A DNA stretch of 64,000 bases from Sphingobacterium sp. CZ-UAM (lineage in GTDB: Bacteria > Bacteroidota > Bacteroidia > Sphingobacteriales > Sphingobacteriaceae). The stretch's first letter is position 1, and each line of letters starts with the position of its first letter. The position numbers and the translations under genes are program-made. The notes under the pieces are model-generated. The model was not told where the DNA came from and searched no databases. It worked only from the letters and a program-made list of their open reading frames with translations. Of the stretch, positions 25,539 through 34,355 are shown one piece after another. The stretch is taken from NCBI RefSeq assembly GCF_002000245.1, contig NZ_MTCM01000009.1, positions 1 through 64,000 on the forward strand. The letters run 5' to 3'.

Positions 25539-26336
25539 ATGATTTTTCAACAACCTATAATTCGCGAGGTAGAAATTATCCGATATGTTCAGCCATTTCG
25601 GGAGGGCGGATCTCTACCTGCGCTGGTCGATGCAGATGACGGCTTTAGTTATGTCATCAAATTTAGAGGAGCAGGACAGGGCCGTAAGGCATTGATTGCG
25701 GAGCTGATCGGAGGAGAGCTTGCCCGACTTTTAAAATTAAGAGTTCCTGAAATCGTCTTTGCACATCTTGATGAATCTTTCGGACGCTCCGAACCAGATG
25801 AAGAAATACAGGATCTACTCAAATTTAGCGTGGGGAAAAACCTCGGGCTCCATTTTTTGAGCGGTGCGATTACTTTTGATGCCAATGTCGACGTGATCGG
25901 TGCAGAAGAGGCTTCAAAAATTGTGTGGCTGGATGCTTTATTGATGAACGTGGACCGTACGGTACGGAACACCAATATGCTGATCTGGCATAAAGAACTA
26001 TGGCTGATCGACCATGGCGCATCCCTATATTTCCATCACAGCTGGGACAATTGGGAAGAACAGTCGGTCAAACCCTTCGTGCAGATCAAAGATCATGTCT
26101 TGTTAAAAAATGCGGACATCGTCGAAAAAATAGATGCGGAATTTAGCCCTATTTTTACCGAAGACGTTTTCCGTAAGATACTCGCTGTGGTCCCGGACGA
26201 ATGGTTGGCGGATTCCGAACGTGAATTGTCAGCAGCGGATGCGAGAGAAGTATACGTTTCATTCCTGAAACAACGTGTAGCGAGTTCGTCGATTTTTGTA
26301 AAACAGATAGCTGATGCCAGAAAGAACCTTATATGA
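25539..26336 (+). CDS. HipA-like kinase family protein
   Basis: A 265-residue protein resembling the kinase core of HipA without the N-terminal subdomain. The nucleotide-binding and catalytic parts are visible: YVIKFRGAGQGRKALIAE with the Lys-containing strand, LDALLMNVDRTVRNTNMLIW with the catalytic Asp and metal-binding Asn, and LWLIDHGASLYFH in the DFG position. HipA proteins phosphorylate aminoacyl-tRNA synthetases and cause dormancy; this subfamily is not known to be a toxin. No HipB-type antitoxin is next to it. Instead its last 23 bp overlap a DUF3037 gene, a pairing seen repeatedly in bacteria, so the two proteins probably act together. Confidence 0.85.
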   Translation: MIFQQPIIREVEIIRYVQPFREGGSLPALVDADDGFSYVIKFRGAGQGRKALIAELIGGELARLLKLRVPEIVFAHLDESFGRSEPDEEIQDLLKFSVGKNLGLHFLSGAITFDANVDVIGAEEASKIVWLDALLMNVDRTVRNTNMLIWHKELWLIDHGASLYFHHSWDNWEEQSVKPFVQIKDHVLLKNADIVEKIDAEFSPIFTEDVFRKILAVVPDEWLADSERELSAADAREVYVSFLKQRVASSSIFVKQIADARKNLI

Positions 26337-26697
26337 ATATGCTGTGGTACGAGTGGTACCACGTGTAGAGCGTGAGGAATTTATCAATGTAGGTATTGCA
26401 CTCTATTGCCGCAAATATCGTTTTGCCAAAATGATTTATGCCGTAGATGAGCAGAAGGTCCGTGCGCTCTGCCCTAAAATTGAATTGGAACTGATTGAAA
26501 ACCATTTGGCTTCGTTTCAACGGATCTGTAACGGCGATAAAGATGCCGGAAAGCTGGCTGCGCTGGATATCACAGAACGTTTTCGTTGGCTTACAGCCAA
26601 GCGAAGCACGGTCATCCAATGTTCGGCTTCACATCCCGGACTTTGTGAAGATCCTGAGGTTACGTTGCAGAACCTGTTTGAGCGCTTAGTGCTTTGA
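26314..26697 (+). CDS. DUF3037 domain protein
   Basis: A 127-residue DUF3037 protein. The family signature is at the N-terminus: YEYAVVRVVPRVEREEFINV followed by GIALYCRKYRF; the end has FRWLTAKRSTVIQCSASHPG and ALTVL-type helix EVTLQNLFERLVL. Its function is unknown. The start codon is inside the HipA-like kinase gene (23-bp overlap, different frame), indicating translational coupling. The kinase and DUF3037 are a conserved pair, so this could be a regulator or adaptor of the kinase, which is inference. Confidence 0.87.
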   Translation: MPERTLYEYAVVRVVPRVEREEFINVGIALYCRKYRFAKMIYAVDEQKVRALCPKIELELIENHLASFQRICNGDKDAGKLAALDITERFRWLTAKRSTVIQCSASHPGLCEDPEVTLQNLFERLVL

Positions 26698-27010
26698 TCA
26701 GCATAATTAAAAACCAGATTGGTATTTGTGCCAATAAAATGAAGAAGTGATGATTATACGGTACTGTAGGTAAAAAATCTATTGTTGTCCTCGGATCCAA
26801 ACTAACACTAAAAAATGATTTAATCATAGATTTTAAGGATAATAAGGCTTAATCTATCAATATTGTATAGTATCTTTGTTTAAAGATAAGGTACTTGAAG
26901 AACAGGAGAAGACATTAGATTTGAATGTTACTCAATTAGGATCGTATATATTGGTTACTTTATTTAGGATGCTTACTTTATCTGGGTTTGTTTAATATTT
27001 ACTTTTGAAG
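26698..27010 (+). promoter_or_regulatory. Intergenic region with cysE promoter candidates
   Basis: TATCTTTG at 26871-26878 and TACTTTTG at 27000-27007 both match TAnnTTTG. The second ends 3 nt before the cysE ATG, so it would give a leaderless message; the first would give a leader of about 130 nt. No riboswitch-like fold or cysteine-responsive element was recognised. Confidence 0.4.
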
Positions 27011-27820
27011 ATGCATGATTTTTATCAACATATCTATGAGCAGCAATTGGCTGTTTTAGAAATGCCTTCCAATAAGAAGATCTGCGGTTGGGCAACCAAA
27101 ATTTTGGATGTGCTTTTTCCGGAGCGAAATTCTGGCGAAATGAAATCGGTAGAGGATGTAAAACTTGCTTTTGAACAATTTGAATTGGAGCTGGAACAGC
27201 TGCTGAGCAAGTCAAAAGCCTGTGGTGATTGCAATCATGCACAAGTGGCCCATCAGTTTTTTGAACGTATTCCGGCCTTGTATGAGCTGATGTGCTGGGA
27301 TGCTGATGCCTTGATGGATGGAGATCCGGCTGCGCAGAATAAACGTGAGGTTGTACGGACCTATCCCGGCTTTTTTGCGATCTGTATTTTTAGAATGGCA
27401 AATGAACTCCACCGCCTAGGTGTGCCCCTCATTCCAAGGATATTGACCGAACATGCACATTCCAAAACAGGTATCGATATTCATCCGGGAGCGACCATTG
27501 GCCATCACCTGCACATCGATCATGGTACCGGCCTAGTCATTGGGGAGACCTGTACGATAGGTAATTACGTTAAACTCTACCAAGGTGTCACTTTGGGGGC
27601 CTTGAGTGTGGACAAAGTGTTTTCAAATGTAAAACGTCATCCGACGATTGAAGACCATGTCATTATTTATTCTGGCGCAACGATTTTGGGCGGTGAGACA
27701 CGTATAGGTCATCATTCCGTGATCGGAGGTAATGTTTGGCTGACAAGTTCAGTGGAACCTTACACGACTGTGTATCATCAGGCAACAACAAAATTCATAG
27801 ATTCAAAACCAATCATATAG
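27011..27820 (+). CDS. cysE: Serine O-acetyltransferase
   Basis: Transfers acetyl from acetyl-CoA to L-serine, giving O-acetylserine for cysteine synthesis. After a helical N-terminal domain of about 165 residues comes the left-handed beta helix: HSKTGIDIHPGATIGHHLHI, then DHGTGLVIGETCTIGNYVKL with the catalytic Asp-His pair, and further hexapeptide turns (IIYSGATILGGETRIG). The C-terminal tail ends KPII, the Ile-ended peptide that docks into cysteine synthase. The TTG two codons upstream (27005) was rejected in favour of ATG. cysM starts 11 bp after the stop, so the two enzymes form one operon. Confidence 0.94.
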   Translation: MHDFYQHIYEQQLAVLEMPSNKKICGWATKILDVLFPERNSGEMKSVEDVKLAFEQFELELEQLLSKSKACGDCNHAQVAHQFFERIPALYELMCWDADALMDGDPAAQNKREVVRTYPGFFAICIFRMANELHRLGVPLIPRILTEHAHSKTGIDIHPGATIGHHLHIDHGTGLVIGETCTIGNYVKLYQGVTLGALSVDKVFSNVKRHPTIEDHVIIYSGATILGGETRIGHHSVIGGNVWLTSSVEPYTTVYHQATTKFIDSKPII

Positions 27821-27831
27821 ATAGACACAAT

Positions 27832-28704
27832 ATGGGAAATATTATAGATACCATCGGAAATACGCCATTGGTGGAGATCACTCAGTTTCATACGAATCCC
27901 AATGTACGGATCTTTGCAAAGATGGAGGGAAATAACCCTGCAGGTTCTGTCAAAGATCGTGCGGCCTTAAATATGATCCGTTCGGCCATGGAGCGTGGCG
28001 ACATTTCGAAAGAAAGCAAGTTGATTGAAGCGACAAGTGGTAATACAGGGATCGCCTTGGCCATGATCGCTGGAATATATGGCTTAAGTTTGGAACTGGT
28101 CATGCCGGCATCCTCTACCCGCGAGCGGACACTTACGATGGAAGCTTATGGTGCTAAGGTCACACTGTTGGAATCGATGGAAATATGCCGGGACTATGCC
28201 GAAGAAAAAGCGTTAAAGGAAGGCTATTTTATCTTAAACCAATTTGCCAATCCGGATAACTATAAAGCCCACATCAAAACGACGGGACCAGAAATATGGC
28301 GTGATACAGATGGAAAAATTACCCACTTTGTGAGCGCAATGGGGACCACGGGAACGATCATGGGGAATTCTATTTACCTCAAAGATAAAAACCCAGCCAT
28401 TCAGATTGTCGGTTGTCAACCTACGCCCGAGTCATCTATTCCTGGAATCAGACGCTGGCCAGAAGCCTACTTGCCCAAAATATTTGATCCAAGCCGTGTG
28501 GACCGCGTGATCGATATCTCACAACAGGAAGCGACCGAACTGGCACGCGAGCTGGTTAAACGTGAGGGGGTATTTGCCGGTATGAGTACGGGTGGAGCAT
28601 TTGCCGGAGCCCTTAAAATTGCCAATGAAATTGAGGCAGGTATTATTGTCTTTATCGCTTGCGATCGGGGCGATCGCTACCTGAGCTCAGACTTATTTGG
28701 TTAG
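27832..28704 (+). CDS. cysM: Cysteine synthase (CysM type)
   Basis: A PLP-dependent O-acetylserine sulfhydrylase that makes cysteine from O-acetylserine and sulfide. The PLP lysine is Lys41 in NPAGSVKDRAA; EATSGNTGIALAM is the substrate/acceptor loop and VSAMGTTGTIMG binds the PLP phosphate. RRWPEAYLPKIFD and the 290-residue length favour the CysM rather than CysK subgroup. An upstream in-frame ATG at 27736 lies within cysE and was rejected. It follows cysE by 11 bp and ends before a strong hairpin terminator. Confidence 0.94.
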   Translation: MGNIIDTIGNTPLVEITQFHTNPNVRIFAKMEGNNPAGSVKDRAALNMIRSAMERGDISKESKLIEATSGNTGIALAMIAGIYGLSLELVMPASSTRERTLTMEAYGAKVTLLESMEICRDYAEEKALKEGYFILNQFANPDNYKAHIKTTGPEIWRDTDGKITHFVSAMGTTGTIMGNSIYLKDKNPAIQIVGCQPTPESSIPGIRRWPEAYLPKIFDPSRVDRVIDISQQEATELARELVKREGVFAGMSTGGAFAGALKIANEIEAGIIVFIACDRGDRYLSSDLFG

Positions 28705-28737
28705 TCCCGCTTAAAGGATTGCTAATTAAATAATATT

Positions 28738-28790
28738 GCCAATCTTTATTACCCGAAAACAAAGCGTAATAAAGACTGGCTTCTTTTTTC
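28738..28790 (+). terminator. Terminator of the cysE-cysM operon
   Basis: GCCAATCTTTATTAC (28738-28752) pairs with GTAATAAAGACTGGC (28766-28780) with one mismatch, followed by TTCTTTTTTC. Confidence 0.88.
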
Positions 28791-28976
28791 TCTTATTGTA
28801 TCTATTTTTGTCAATGCGGATTGTCCACATTATCAGTGGTATTGTTTTCCGTCAGATAGCCCGACGTTTAACTCAGGATATCGATCCAATAAAAACAGTT
28901 TCCGGCCAAGGGGCAGGAACTGCGCTATACCTGGGCTGAATTACACCACCAGGTTAGATTAGACCATTTTTCGATG

Positions 28977-29336
28977 CTATTCCCCGGCTCCAAAGGTTAA
29001 TAGGTTATTATCCGGGTCGAGTATGGAAAACTCCCGCTGTCCCCAAGGTTTGGTCATCAATTTACCATTGGGATGGATAGCAATATTATTTTCTAAAAAA
29101 GACTGATAGAGTTGATCAATATCATCGGTACGAATATAAACCATGCCGTAGTTTTCTTGAGGCAGCAGTTCTTTAAAAGAAAAGAAATGGATTTCGACCT
29201 GATCTTTTTTGATCATCAGATAATCTTCATAGTCTGCGGCCCCACAGGCCACAAAGCCAAGTTGACCGACATAAAAATCCTTGGTAATGGCCTTATTACG
29301 CATGGGTAATTTTGGATGTATTGTAGTTAGTTTCAT
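28977..29336 (-). CDS. VOC-superfamily (glyoxalase/bleomycin-resistance-like) protein
   Basis: A 119-residue single VOC unit made of two beta-alpha-beta-beta-beta modules: TTIHPKLPMRNKAITKDFYV with YEDYLMIKKDQVEIHFFSFK in the first half, MVYIRTDDIDQLYQSFLENN and REFSILDPDNNLLTFGAGE in the second. The His of VEIHFF and the Glu of REFSILDPD are candidate metal ligands. The fold covers dioxygenases, glyoxalases and antibiotic-binding proteins; the length and absence of other motifs fit bleomycin-resistance-like binding proteins, but the ligand is unknown. Confidence 0.85.
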   Translation of the reverse strand: MKLTTIHPKLPMRNKAITKDFYVGQLGFVACGAADYEDYLMIKKDQVEIHFFSFKELLPQENYGMVYIRTDDIDQLYQSFLENNIAIHPNGKLMTKPWGQREFSILDPDNNLLTFGAGE

Positions 29337-29595
29337 TTTTTCAAGTATTGCTTTTTATTTGAATCTTGCTGAAATATAAGGGTTTATTTTTATTCTAGCC
29401 TAGCTGTAAATCCTATTTTTTCGCCTAAGTACTTAAAGATCTCTAAGGGAGGTATGTTGTAGGGGTAATTTTATAATTACCAAGAGGTGAGGATTATGAG
29501 GTTTTGTATAACGTGTGGTTATGACTTATTTGTTTTTGTAGTTTTAGTAATAAGTAAAAGTTATTCAAATTTGTGGCAGATCAAAACACAAAATC

Positions 29596-30570
29596 ATGTA
29601 TAAAAAAGCTGGCTTCACGGCGCGCTATAACTATTTACTTAACAGGAAGGTTTCCGTCAGGGAAATCCTTTTTATCCTCCTTTTTATCTTATGCCTGACA
29701 CCGATGGTGTCAGCTCCTTTGGCCCTGTTACTGGGTATTCTTGTTGCCCAATGGATCGGGCATCCTTTTTTGGCTGTTAACCACAAAGCCACGCAAATTC
29801 TTTTGCAGTTTTCTGTTGTTGGCTTAGGCTTCGGTATGCATATTGACTCCGCTATCCAGACAGGTAGAGACGGATTTTTGCTGACTGTTATTTCCATTAT
29901 CGGGACATTGCTGCTGGGCTTTGTATTGGCCAAATTCTTAAAACTCGAAAAACTGACTGCTTATCTTATTACTGTGGGAACAGCTATTTGCGGAGGCAGT
30001 GCCATTGCAGCTGTATCGCCGGCAGTAAAAGCCAATGAAAAACAGATTAGTGTGGCCTTGGGAACTATCTTTGTACTGAATGCAATTGCTTTGTTTGTTT
30101 TCCCGGTTATCGGTCGTGCGTTGGATCTCTCGCAGACTCAATTTGGTCTTTGGTGCGCGGTTGCAATACAGGATACCAGTTCGGTAGTCGGTGCGGCAAG
30201 TAAGTATGGAACCGAAGCCCTACAGGTGGCAACGACTGTTAAATTAACGCGGGCATTGTGGATTATTCCTATAGCTCTATTGAGTGCTTTTGCTTTCAAT
30301 ACCAAGGGAGCAGGGATAAAGATTCCTTATTTTATCGGGTTATTTATACTGGCTATTATTTTGAATAGTTATATTCCATTTTTTCAGGAAATAGGTACCC
30401 ATGTGGTCCACATCTCCAAGATCGGGCTTACATTGACGCTCTTTTTAATCGGAGCTAGCCTCTCAAAGGATGTAATACTGTCGGTAGGCTATAAGGCGAT
30501 TCTGCAGGGACTGCTATTGTGGTTATGTCTTGCCGTTCCCGTATTACTCTATATTTACTACTTTCTTTAA
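29596..30570 (+). CDS. YeiH-family putative sulfate exporter (membrane protein)
   Basis: A 324-residue protein with about ten membrane helices belonging to the YeiH/PSE (UPF0324) family. Family blocks visible are FSVVGLGFGMHIDSAIQTGR, GTAICGGSAIAAVSPAVKAN and FGLWCAVAIQDTSSVVGAAS plus KLTRALWIIPIALLSAF. Some members are annotated as sulfate or sulfonate-derived sulfite exporters, so a link to the neighbouring cysE-cysM genes is possible, though function is not proven for most of the family. Monocistronic; no clear promoter box was seen upstream. Confidence 0.88.
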   Translation: MYKKAGFTARYNYLLNRKVSVREILFILLFILCLTPMVSAPLALLLGILVAQWIGHPFLAVNHKATQILLQFSVVGLGFGMHIDSAIQTGRDGFLLTVISIIGTLLLGFVLAKFLKLEKLTAYLITVGTAICGGSAIAAVSPAVKANEKQISVALGTIFVLNAIALFVFPVIGRALDLSQTQFGLWCAVAIQDTSSVVGAASKYGTEALQVATTVKLTRALWIIPIALLSAFAFNTKGAGIKIPYFIGLFILAIILNSYIPFFQEIGTHVVHISKIGLTLTLFLIGASLSKDVILSVGYKAILQGLLLWLCLAVPVLLYIYYFL

Positions 30571-30613
30571 CAAAGACAGCATCTATCAAATAGCCATTGA
30601 CGAATGATTGTCG

Positions 30614-31084
30614 TTAGGACTGTTGGGACTGATATTTTAGCAGAACCATATCTTTTAACAGCTGACCGTTTTCATAAATGGGCTGTTCGTAATTCTCTAT
30701 AAAAAAATTCGCGCGGACGCCGTATTGAACAAAGCCATTACGTTCATAAAATCGGATCTGATCGAAACCACAATCGGCGGTTCCAACAATCAGATTCGGA
30801 TATTGTGTGCAATAAGTCTCCTGGATGTATTGTAATATTTTGCTCCCAAGTCCTCTATTTTGATGTGAAGCAGCGACAGCAATATTTTTGATCTCCAGTG
30901 TATTGCTGTCAATGGGGTATAGACAAAATACCGCAATAGGCCGTTGTTTTTCTTGCACAACAAAGACCATGGAGTCAAAAACATATTTATTGATGGCAGC
31001 GACAGTCTCGTCGGCCAGAAGCAACAAATCATAAGGATAGTCCTTATGATTTGTGATCTGTTGTATTTCGATCTCAGCTAACAT
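30614..31084 (-). CDS. GNAT-family N-acetyltransferase
   Basis: A 156-residue acetyltransferase fold. The acetyl-CoA pyrophosphate-binding motif A is clear: IKNIAVAASHQNRGLGSKIL with the Q/RxxGxG loop. IRFYERNGFVQYG near residue 110 is the usual motif B (YExxGF). The acceptor molecule is unknown. It lies tail-to-tail with the sulfate-exporter-like gene. Confidence 0.88.
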   Translation of the reverse strand: MLAEIEIQQITNHKDYPYDLLLLADETVAAINKYVFDSMVFVVQEKQRPIAVFCLYPIDSNTLEIKNIAVAASHQNRGLGSKILQYIQETYCTQYPNLIVGTADCGFDQIRFYERNGFVQYGVRANFFIENYEQPIYENGQLLKDMVLLKYQSQQS

Positions 31085-31138
31085 GAAAGTAGTTTATCTG
31101 AATCTGTTAAAATGAATACTGCTCGAATTGAATTCGAT

Positions 31139-31597
31139 TTAATTGAAGTGGTATAAAAAGATAACATCTCCAACATAGGCTGGTTTGGCACTATCCTTAA
31201 TTTTTAATGTTGCTTCAATGGTCACTTTGATAACCCCCCGAAGGTTTGTAACCGATTTTACATGTGTATGCAGCTGCACTTGATTATCGACCAGGACCGG
31301 TTGTGCAAAGCGCAGGTTTTCGATACCATAATTGATTTCCATTTTGACATTCCGTACTTCTGCAATCTGTTTCCATAGATAAGGAATAAGGGATAGCGTC
31401 AGATAGCCGTGTGCAATGGTCGATTTAAATGGACTTTCTGTTTTTGCTTTTTCACTGTCAAGATGGATCCATTGGTGATCTAAGGTTGCGTCGGCAAACT
31501 GGTTAATCTGTTTTTGGTCAATCGTATGCCATTGAGATTCGCCTAATGATTTTCCTTCAAAGGCCTTGTACTCTTCATAATTGTTAATTATTGTCAT
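31139..31597 (-). CDS. MaoC-like hot-dog dehydratase
   Basis: A 152-residue MaoC/R-specific enoyl-CoA hydratase-like protein. Hot-dog hydratase hallmark: INQFADATLDHQWIHLDSEK with the catalytic Asp and His, and the STIAHGYLTLSLIP segment with conserved HGY. It should add water to a trans-2-enoyl-CoA or related thioester. No fatty-acid or PHA genes are adjacent, so its pathway is unknown. Confidence 0.9.
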   Translation of the reverse strand: MTIINNYEEYKAFEGKSLGESQWHTIDQKQINQFADATLDHQWIHLDSEKAKTESPFKSTIAHGYLTLSLIPYLWKQIAEVRNVKMEINYGIENLRFAQPVLVDNQVQLHTHVKSVTNLRGVIKVTIEATLKIKDSAKPAYVGDVIFLYHFN

Positions 31598-31784
31598 ATG
31601 TTATGTCTTTATCGCTTGTCGTTGGAATTTGCTCCGTCGGTTACATACGGAGATATCAAATTTTGGCTAAAGATAACCATTGTCGTTGGCAATCCAAGTA
31701 TGTCTGTTATTTATATGTCTACTATATAGAAGTGATCGTCGTCAGCTGAATAACCCGAAACTGCCATATGGAATGGTTTTTCCG

Positions 31785-32210
31785 TTAGGATAAGCTGCCA
31801 TAGGTATTTTCTACATACGCTTTGAAGTTATCCAAAATAGCCTGCCAGCCCTGACGTTGCATTTCTATCGGGTTTTCGGATTCCGCGTCAAAAATAACGA
31901 TAACATCAGTTCCCGATTTTTTCTCATTGAAAGTAATCGAGACCTGACGGCCATCAGGCATCACATAGGCTATTTTTTTGAAAGGTTCGAGTGCCGTATA
32001 GGTTCCTGTGAAATCAAAACCCATGGATCCGTCCTTGGCTTCCATACGATTTTTGAATGTTCCACCAATGCGCAAATCGTTGATCGCATCCGTACAATGC
32101 CAATCATCTGACGCTTGATTCCATTGCATAATGTCTTCGGCTGAGGTATAGGCGTTCCAGATGATCTCTACGCGCACATCGATATGCGCTTGTATTTTTA
32201 TCTGCTCCAT
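31785..32210 (-). CDS. SRPBCC-family (AHSA1-like) protein
   Basis: A 141-residue START/Bet v1-like domain of the AHSA1 subgroup: ITAHIDV-like first strand (IQAHIDVRVEIIWNAYTSAE), IMQWNQASDDWHCTDAINDL, the GFDFTGTYTALEPFKKIAYV core and the C-terminal helix GWQAILDNFKAYVENTYG. Such proteins bind a hydrophobic ligand in a deep cavity; none can be named here. Confidence 0.88.
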   Translation of the reverse strand: MEQIKIQAHIDVRVEIIWNAYTSAEDIMQWNQASDDWHCTDAINDLRIGGTFKNRMEAKDGSMGFDFTGTYTALEPFKKIAYVMPDGRQVSITFNEKKSGTDVIVIFDAESENPIEMQRQGWQAILDNFKAYVENTYGSLS

Positions 32211-32440
32211 ATTGCGTTAATAATTTTTTCTAAAGTAATTATAGTTCCCTTACTTATAACAGGAAAATTTATCTTTTGTTATGTCGTCCCTGATATAATC
32301 CCTGGTTTTTCCTGAAAAAAATAAGCTGAGGCTGTTGGCCTGTTGCTTGATGGCATTGCGGCAACAATTTTGTTTCGAAAGATGGGGATCTGAAGGGTTT
32401 TTGCTAACTTTATGAATGTGAATCCTTAAACTCATTTATT

Positions 32441-33247
32441 ATGTCCCCAAAGTTCCTTGTCGCATTCTTTTTATTCATTTCATCCAACCTCACTTTTGCT
32501 CAAAAATACCGTACAATAGCGGATATTAGCTATTGTAAAATTACTGATACCGATGCGTATAAAAAGGAACGTTGCAAGCTCGATCTGTACGTGCCGACCG
32601 ACCGAAAGCATTTCTCGACGATTGTGTGGTTTCATGGTGGTGGGCTCGAAGAGGGGAATAAATTTATTCCTTTAGAATTGAAGGATAAAGGTGTAGCCGT
32701 GGTTGCGGTCAATTATAGGCTAAGTCCCAAGGTAAAAGCTCCGGGTTACATTGAAGATGCCGCGGAAGCGGTTGCCTGGACTTTTTCCAACATTGCTTCT
32801 TATGGCGGCGATCCATCGAGAATCTTTGTATCGGGGCACTCTGCCGGGGGATATCTGGCTTTAATGGTAGGACTTGATAGCAGCTATCTGCAAAAAGAGG
32901 GTATCAACGCGAATAGTATAAAAGGACTCGCACCGATCAGTGGTCAGACCAATACACATTATACCATCAAAAAGGAACGCGGGCAGTCCATGATAATTCC
33001 ACAGATCGATCAGTACGCACCTATTTCTTTCGCACGGAAGGATGCACCGCCTATTGTACTGATTACAGGCGATGCCCGATTGGAACTGCCTGCCCGGTAT
33101 GAAGAAAATGCACACCTTGCAGCCATATTAAAACAGGTCGGCCATGCGAAAACGTCTTTATATCAATTGCAGGGCTTTGATCATGGGGCTGTTTACGCAC
33201 CGGGATGCCTGTTATTGCTGAACTGGATAAAGGAATTAGAAAAGTAG
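32441..33247 (+). CDS. Exported alpha/beta hydrolase (esterase/lipase-like)
   Basis: Signal peptide in residues 1-20 (VAFFLFISSNLTFAQ). The catalytic domain is of the carboxylesterase/HSL-like type: oxyanion-hole WFHGGGLEEGN (about 63-73), nucleophile elbow SGHSAGGYLA with Ser134, and GFDHGAVYAPG near the C-terminus with the catalytic His; the acid is probably the Asp in VLITGDARLE. It should hydrolyse small esters in the periplasm. Monocistronic. Confidence 0.9.
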   Translation: MSPKFLVAFFLFISSNLTFAQKYRTIADISYCKITDTDAYKKERCKLDLYVPTDRKHFSTIVWFHGGGLEEGNKFIPLELKDKGVAVVAVNYRLSPKVKAPGYIEDAAEAVAWTFSNIASYGGDPSRIFVSGHSAGGYLALMVGLDSSYLQKEGINANSIKGLAPISGQTNTHYTIKKERGQSMIIPQIDQYAPISFARKDAPPIVLITGDARLELPARYEENAHLAAILKQVGHAKTSLYQLQGFDHGAVYAPGCLLLLNWIKELEK

Positions 33248-33502
33248 CGGCGCAATAATCAGGCTGCTGACTATGTTCCGATTGCCTTACTGCTGCCCTG
33301 TTAGGTCCAATTAGTGGGAAAATGGAAATATAATTACCCCAAATGCCCAGGAAAAGCTGAACTGAAATATTATAAATAAATTAAAAAATATTACAACCAT
33401 TATTTAGAAAATAGTGACGATCTTTATTCCGTAATATCAGCAATCGGAGTTCTCTTTGGTAAAGAAGGTATTATAGCTTAAAAAATATAAAATTTGAATC
33501 TT

Positions 33503-33988
33503 ATGTGGGCAAAAGTCAACATCTTGTTGGTCATCAGTATTTTGGGGCTATTCTTAGCGCCAAGTCTGGGTTTTGCTTGCCATTCATTGCCGGAAAAGCC
33601 GAAGCAAGAGCAAAAGTCCTGTTGCTCCGAAAAAAGTCAGGATGTAAAAGAAAGCGAGCAGGTCCGAGATCTAAAACATATTGAGAAAGCTCAGGAGCCA
33701 AATCCTACTGGCAAGACGCAAGATGTAAAGGATAGAGCGTCCAAAGATTGCTGTAAAGACAAAAAGCAAGACTCGGGGAGTTCAGGAGATCAGGCGGATG
33801 ACTGTGGGAAACACTGTGCCGAAAAATCATGCCGTACTTCGATGCAATGTAATCCCTTGATCTCTTTCGAAGAAGCAGATTCTATATTGATGTCAGATAA
33901 CGATCAGCTCAAATTGTATACACTGTATAAGCAACCTTTTTGCCCGGATGCTTATTTTTCGATCTGGCAGCCGCCTAAGCTAGTCTAG
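33503..33988 (+). CDS. Cys-rich small exported protein
   Basis: A 161-residue protein with an N-terminal signal peptide (VNILLVISILGLFLAPSLGF) and a low-complexity Lys/Asp/Glu/Gln body that holds two CC pairs (KSCCSEK, KDCCKDK) and further Cys in DDCGKHCAEKSC. It ends IWQPPKLV. The Cys spacing and the copper genes that follow suggest periplasmic metal binding, which is inference; no known family was recognised. The TTG three codons upstream (33494) was rejected in favour of ATG. The copper operon starts about 370 bp downstream. Confidence 0.65.
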   Translation: MWAKVNILLVISILGLFLAPSLGFACHSLPEKPKQEQKSCCSEKSQDVKESEQVRDLKHIEKAQEPNPTGKTQDVKDRASKDCCKDKKQDSGSSGDQADDCGKHCAEKSCRTSMQCNPLISFEEADSILMSDNDQLKLYTLYKQPFCPDAYFSIWQPPKLV

Positions 33989-34355
33989 TAATCGATCGTA
34001 GCCCATGCTACGTCTTGTTGGATCGCCGTCCGCGACCCAAATCCCTCTTAATGTATGAAATAAAAATACCCATTGGATCATATGATCCGTTGATTGTCTA
34101 CAGTATCTAGCTTTCACTGGCTAGCTGTTAGCGGAGTTTTCATAGTTATTCATCAGAAATTTATGCGCCATCAGGTACTCTTATTTGAAAAGCATAAATA
34201 TGAATCAAATTTTTGGGGGATATCCCATCGTTATTACAATACAATCCAAGTGTAACGAGTTCATTGAGACCAATGAAAACAAACACTATCAATAATCGAA
34301 CGTTGTATGTGTATGAATACAATTAAAATAAACACGAATAAATAAATATTTACAG
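33989..34355. other. Regulatory-looking gap before the copper operon
   Basis: A 367-bp noncoding gap. It contains a perfect 14-bp palindrome GGATCATATGATCC (34075-34088) and a CTAGC/GGCTAG inverted pair near 34110-34130. No TAnnTTTG box was found near the ATG at 34356. These could be operator sites for a copper-responsive regulator, but none is encoded in the window. Confidence 0.35.
34075..34088. promoter_or_regulatory. 14-bp perfect palindrome, candidate operator
   Basis: GGATCATATGATCC lies about 270 bp upstream of the copper operon. A dimeric regulator could bind it; no direct evidence. Confidence 0.25.

Noticed and set aside
26698..27010. Riboswitch or T-box before cysE
   Set aside because: No conserved stems or specifier-like sequence could be found; only promoter boxes are supported.
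27736..27831. Upstream in-frame start for cysM
   Set aside because: It lies inside cysE and adds 32 residues foreign to cysteine synthases; ATG 27832 gives the conserved N-terminus.
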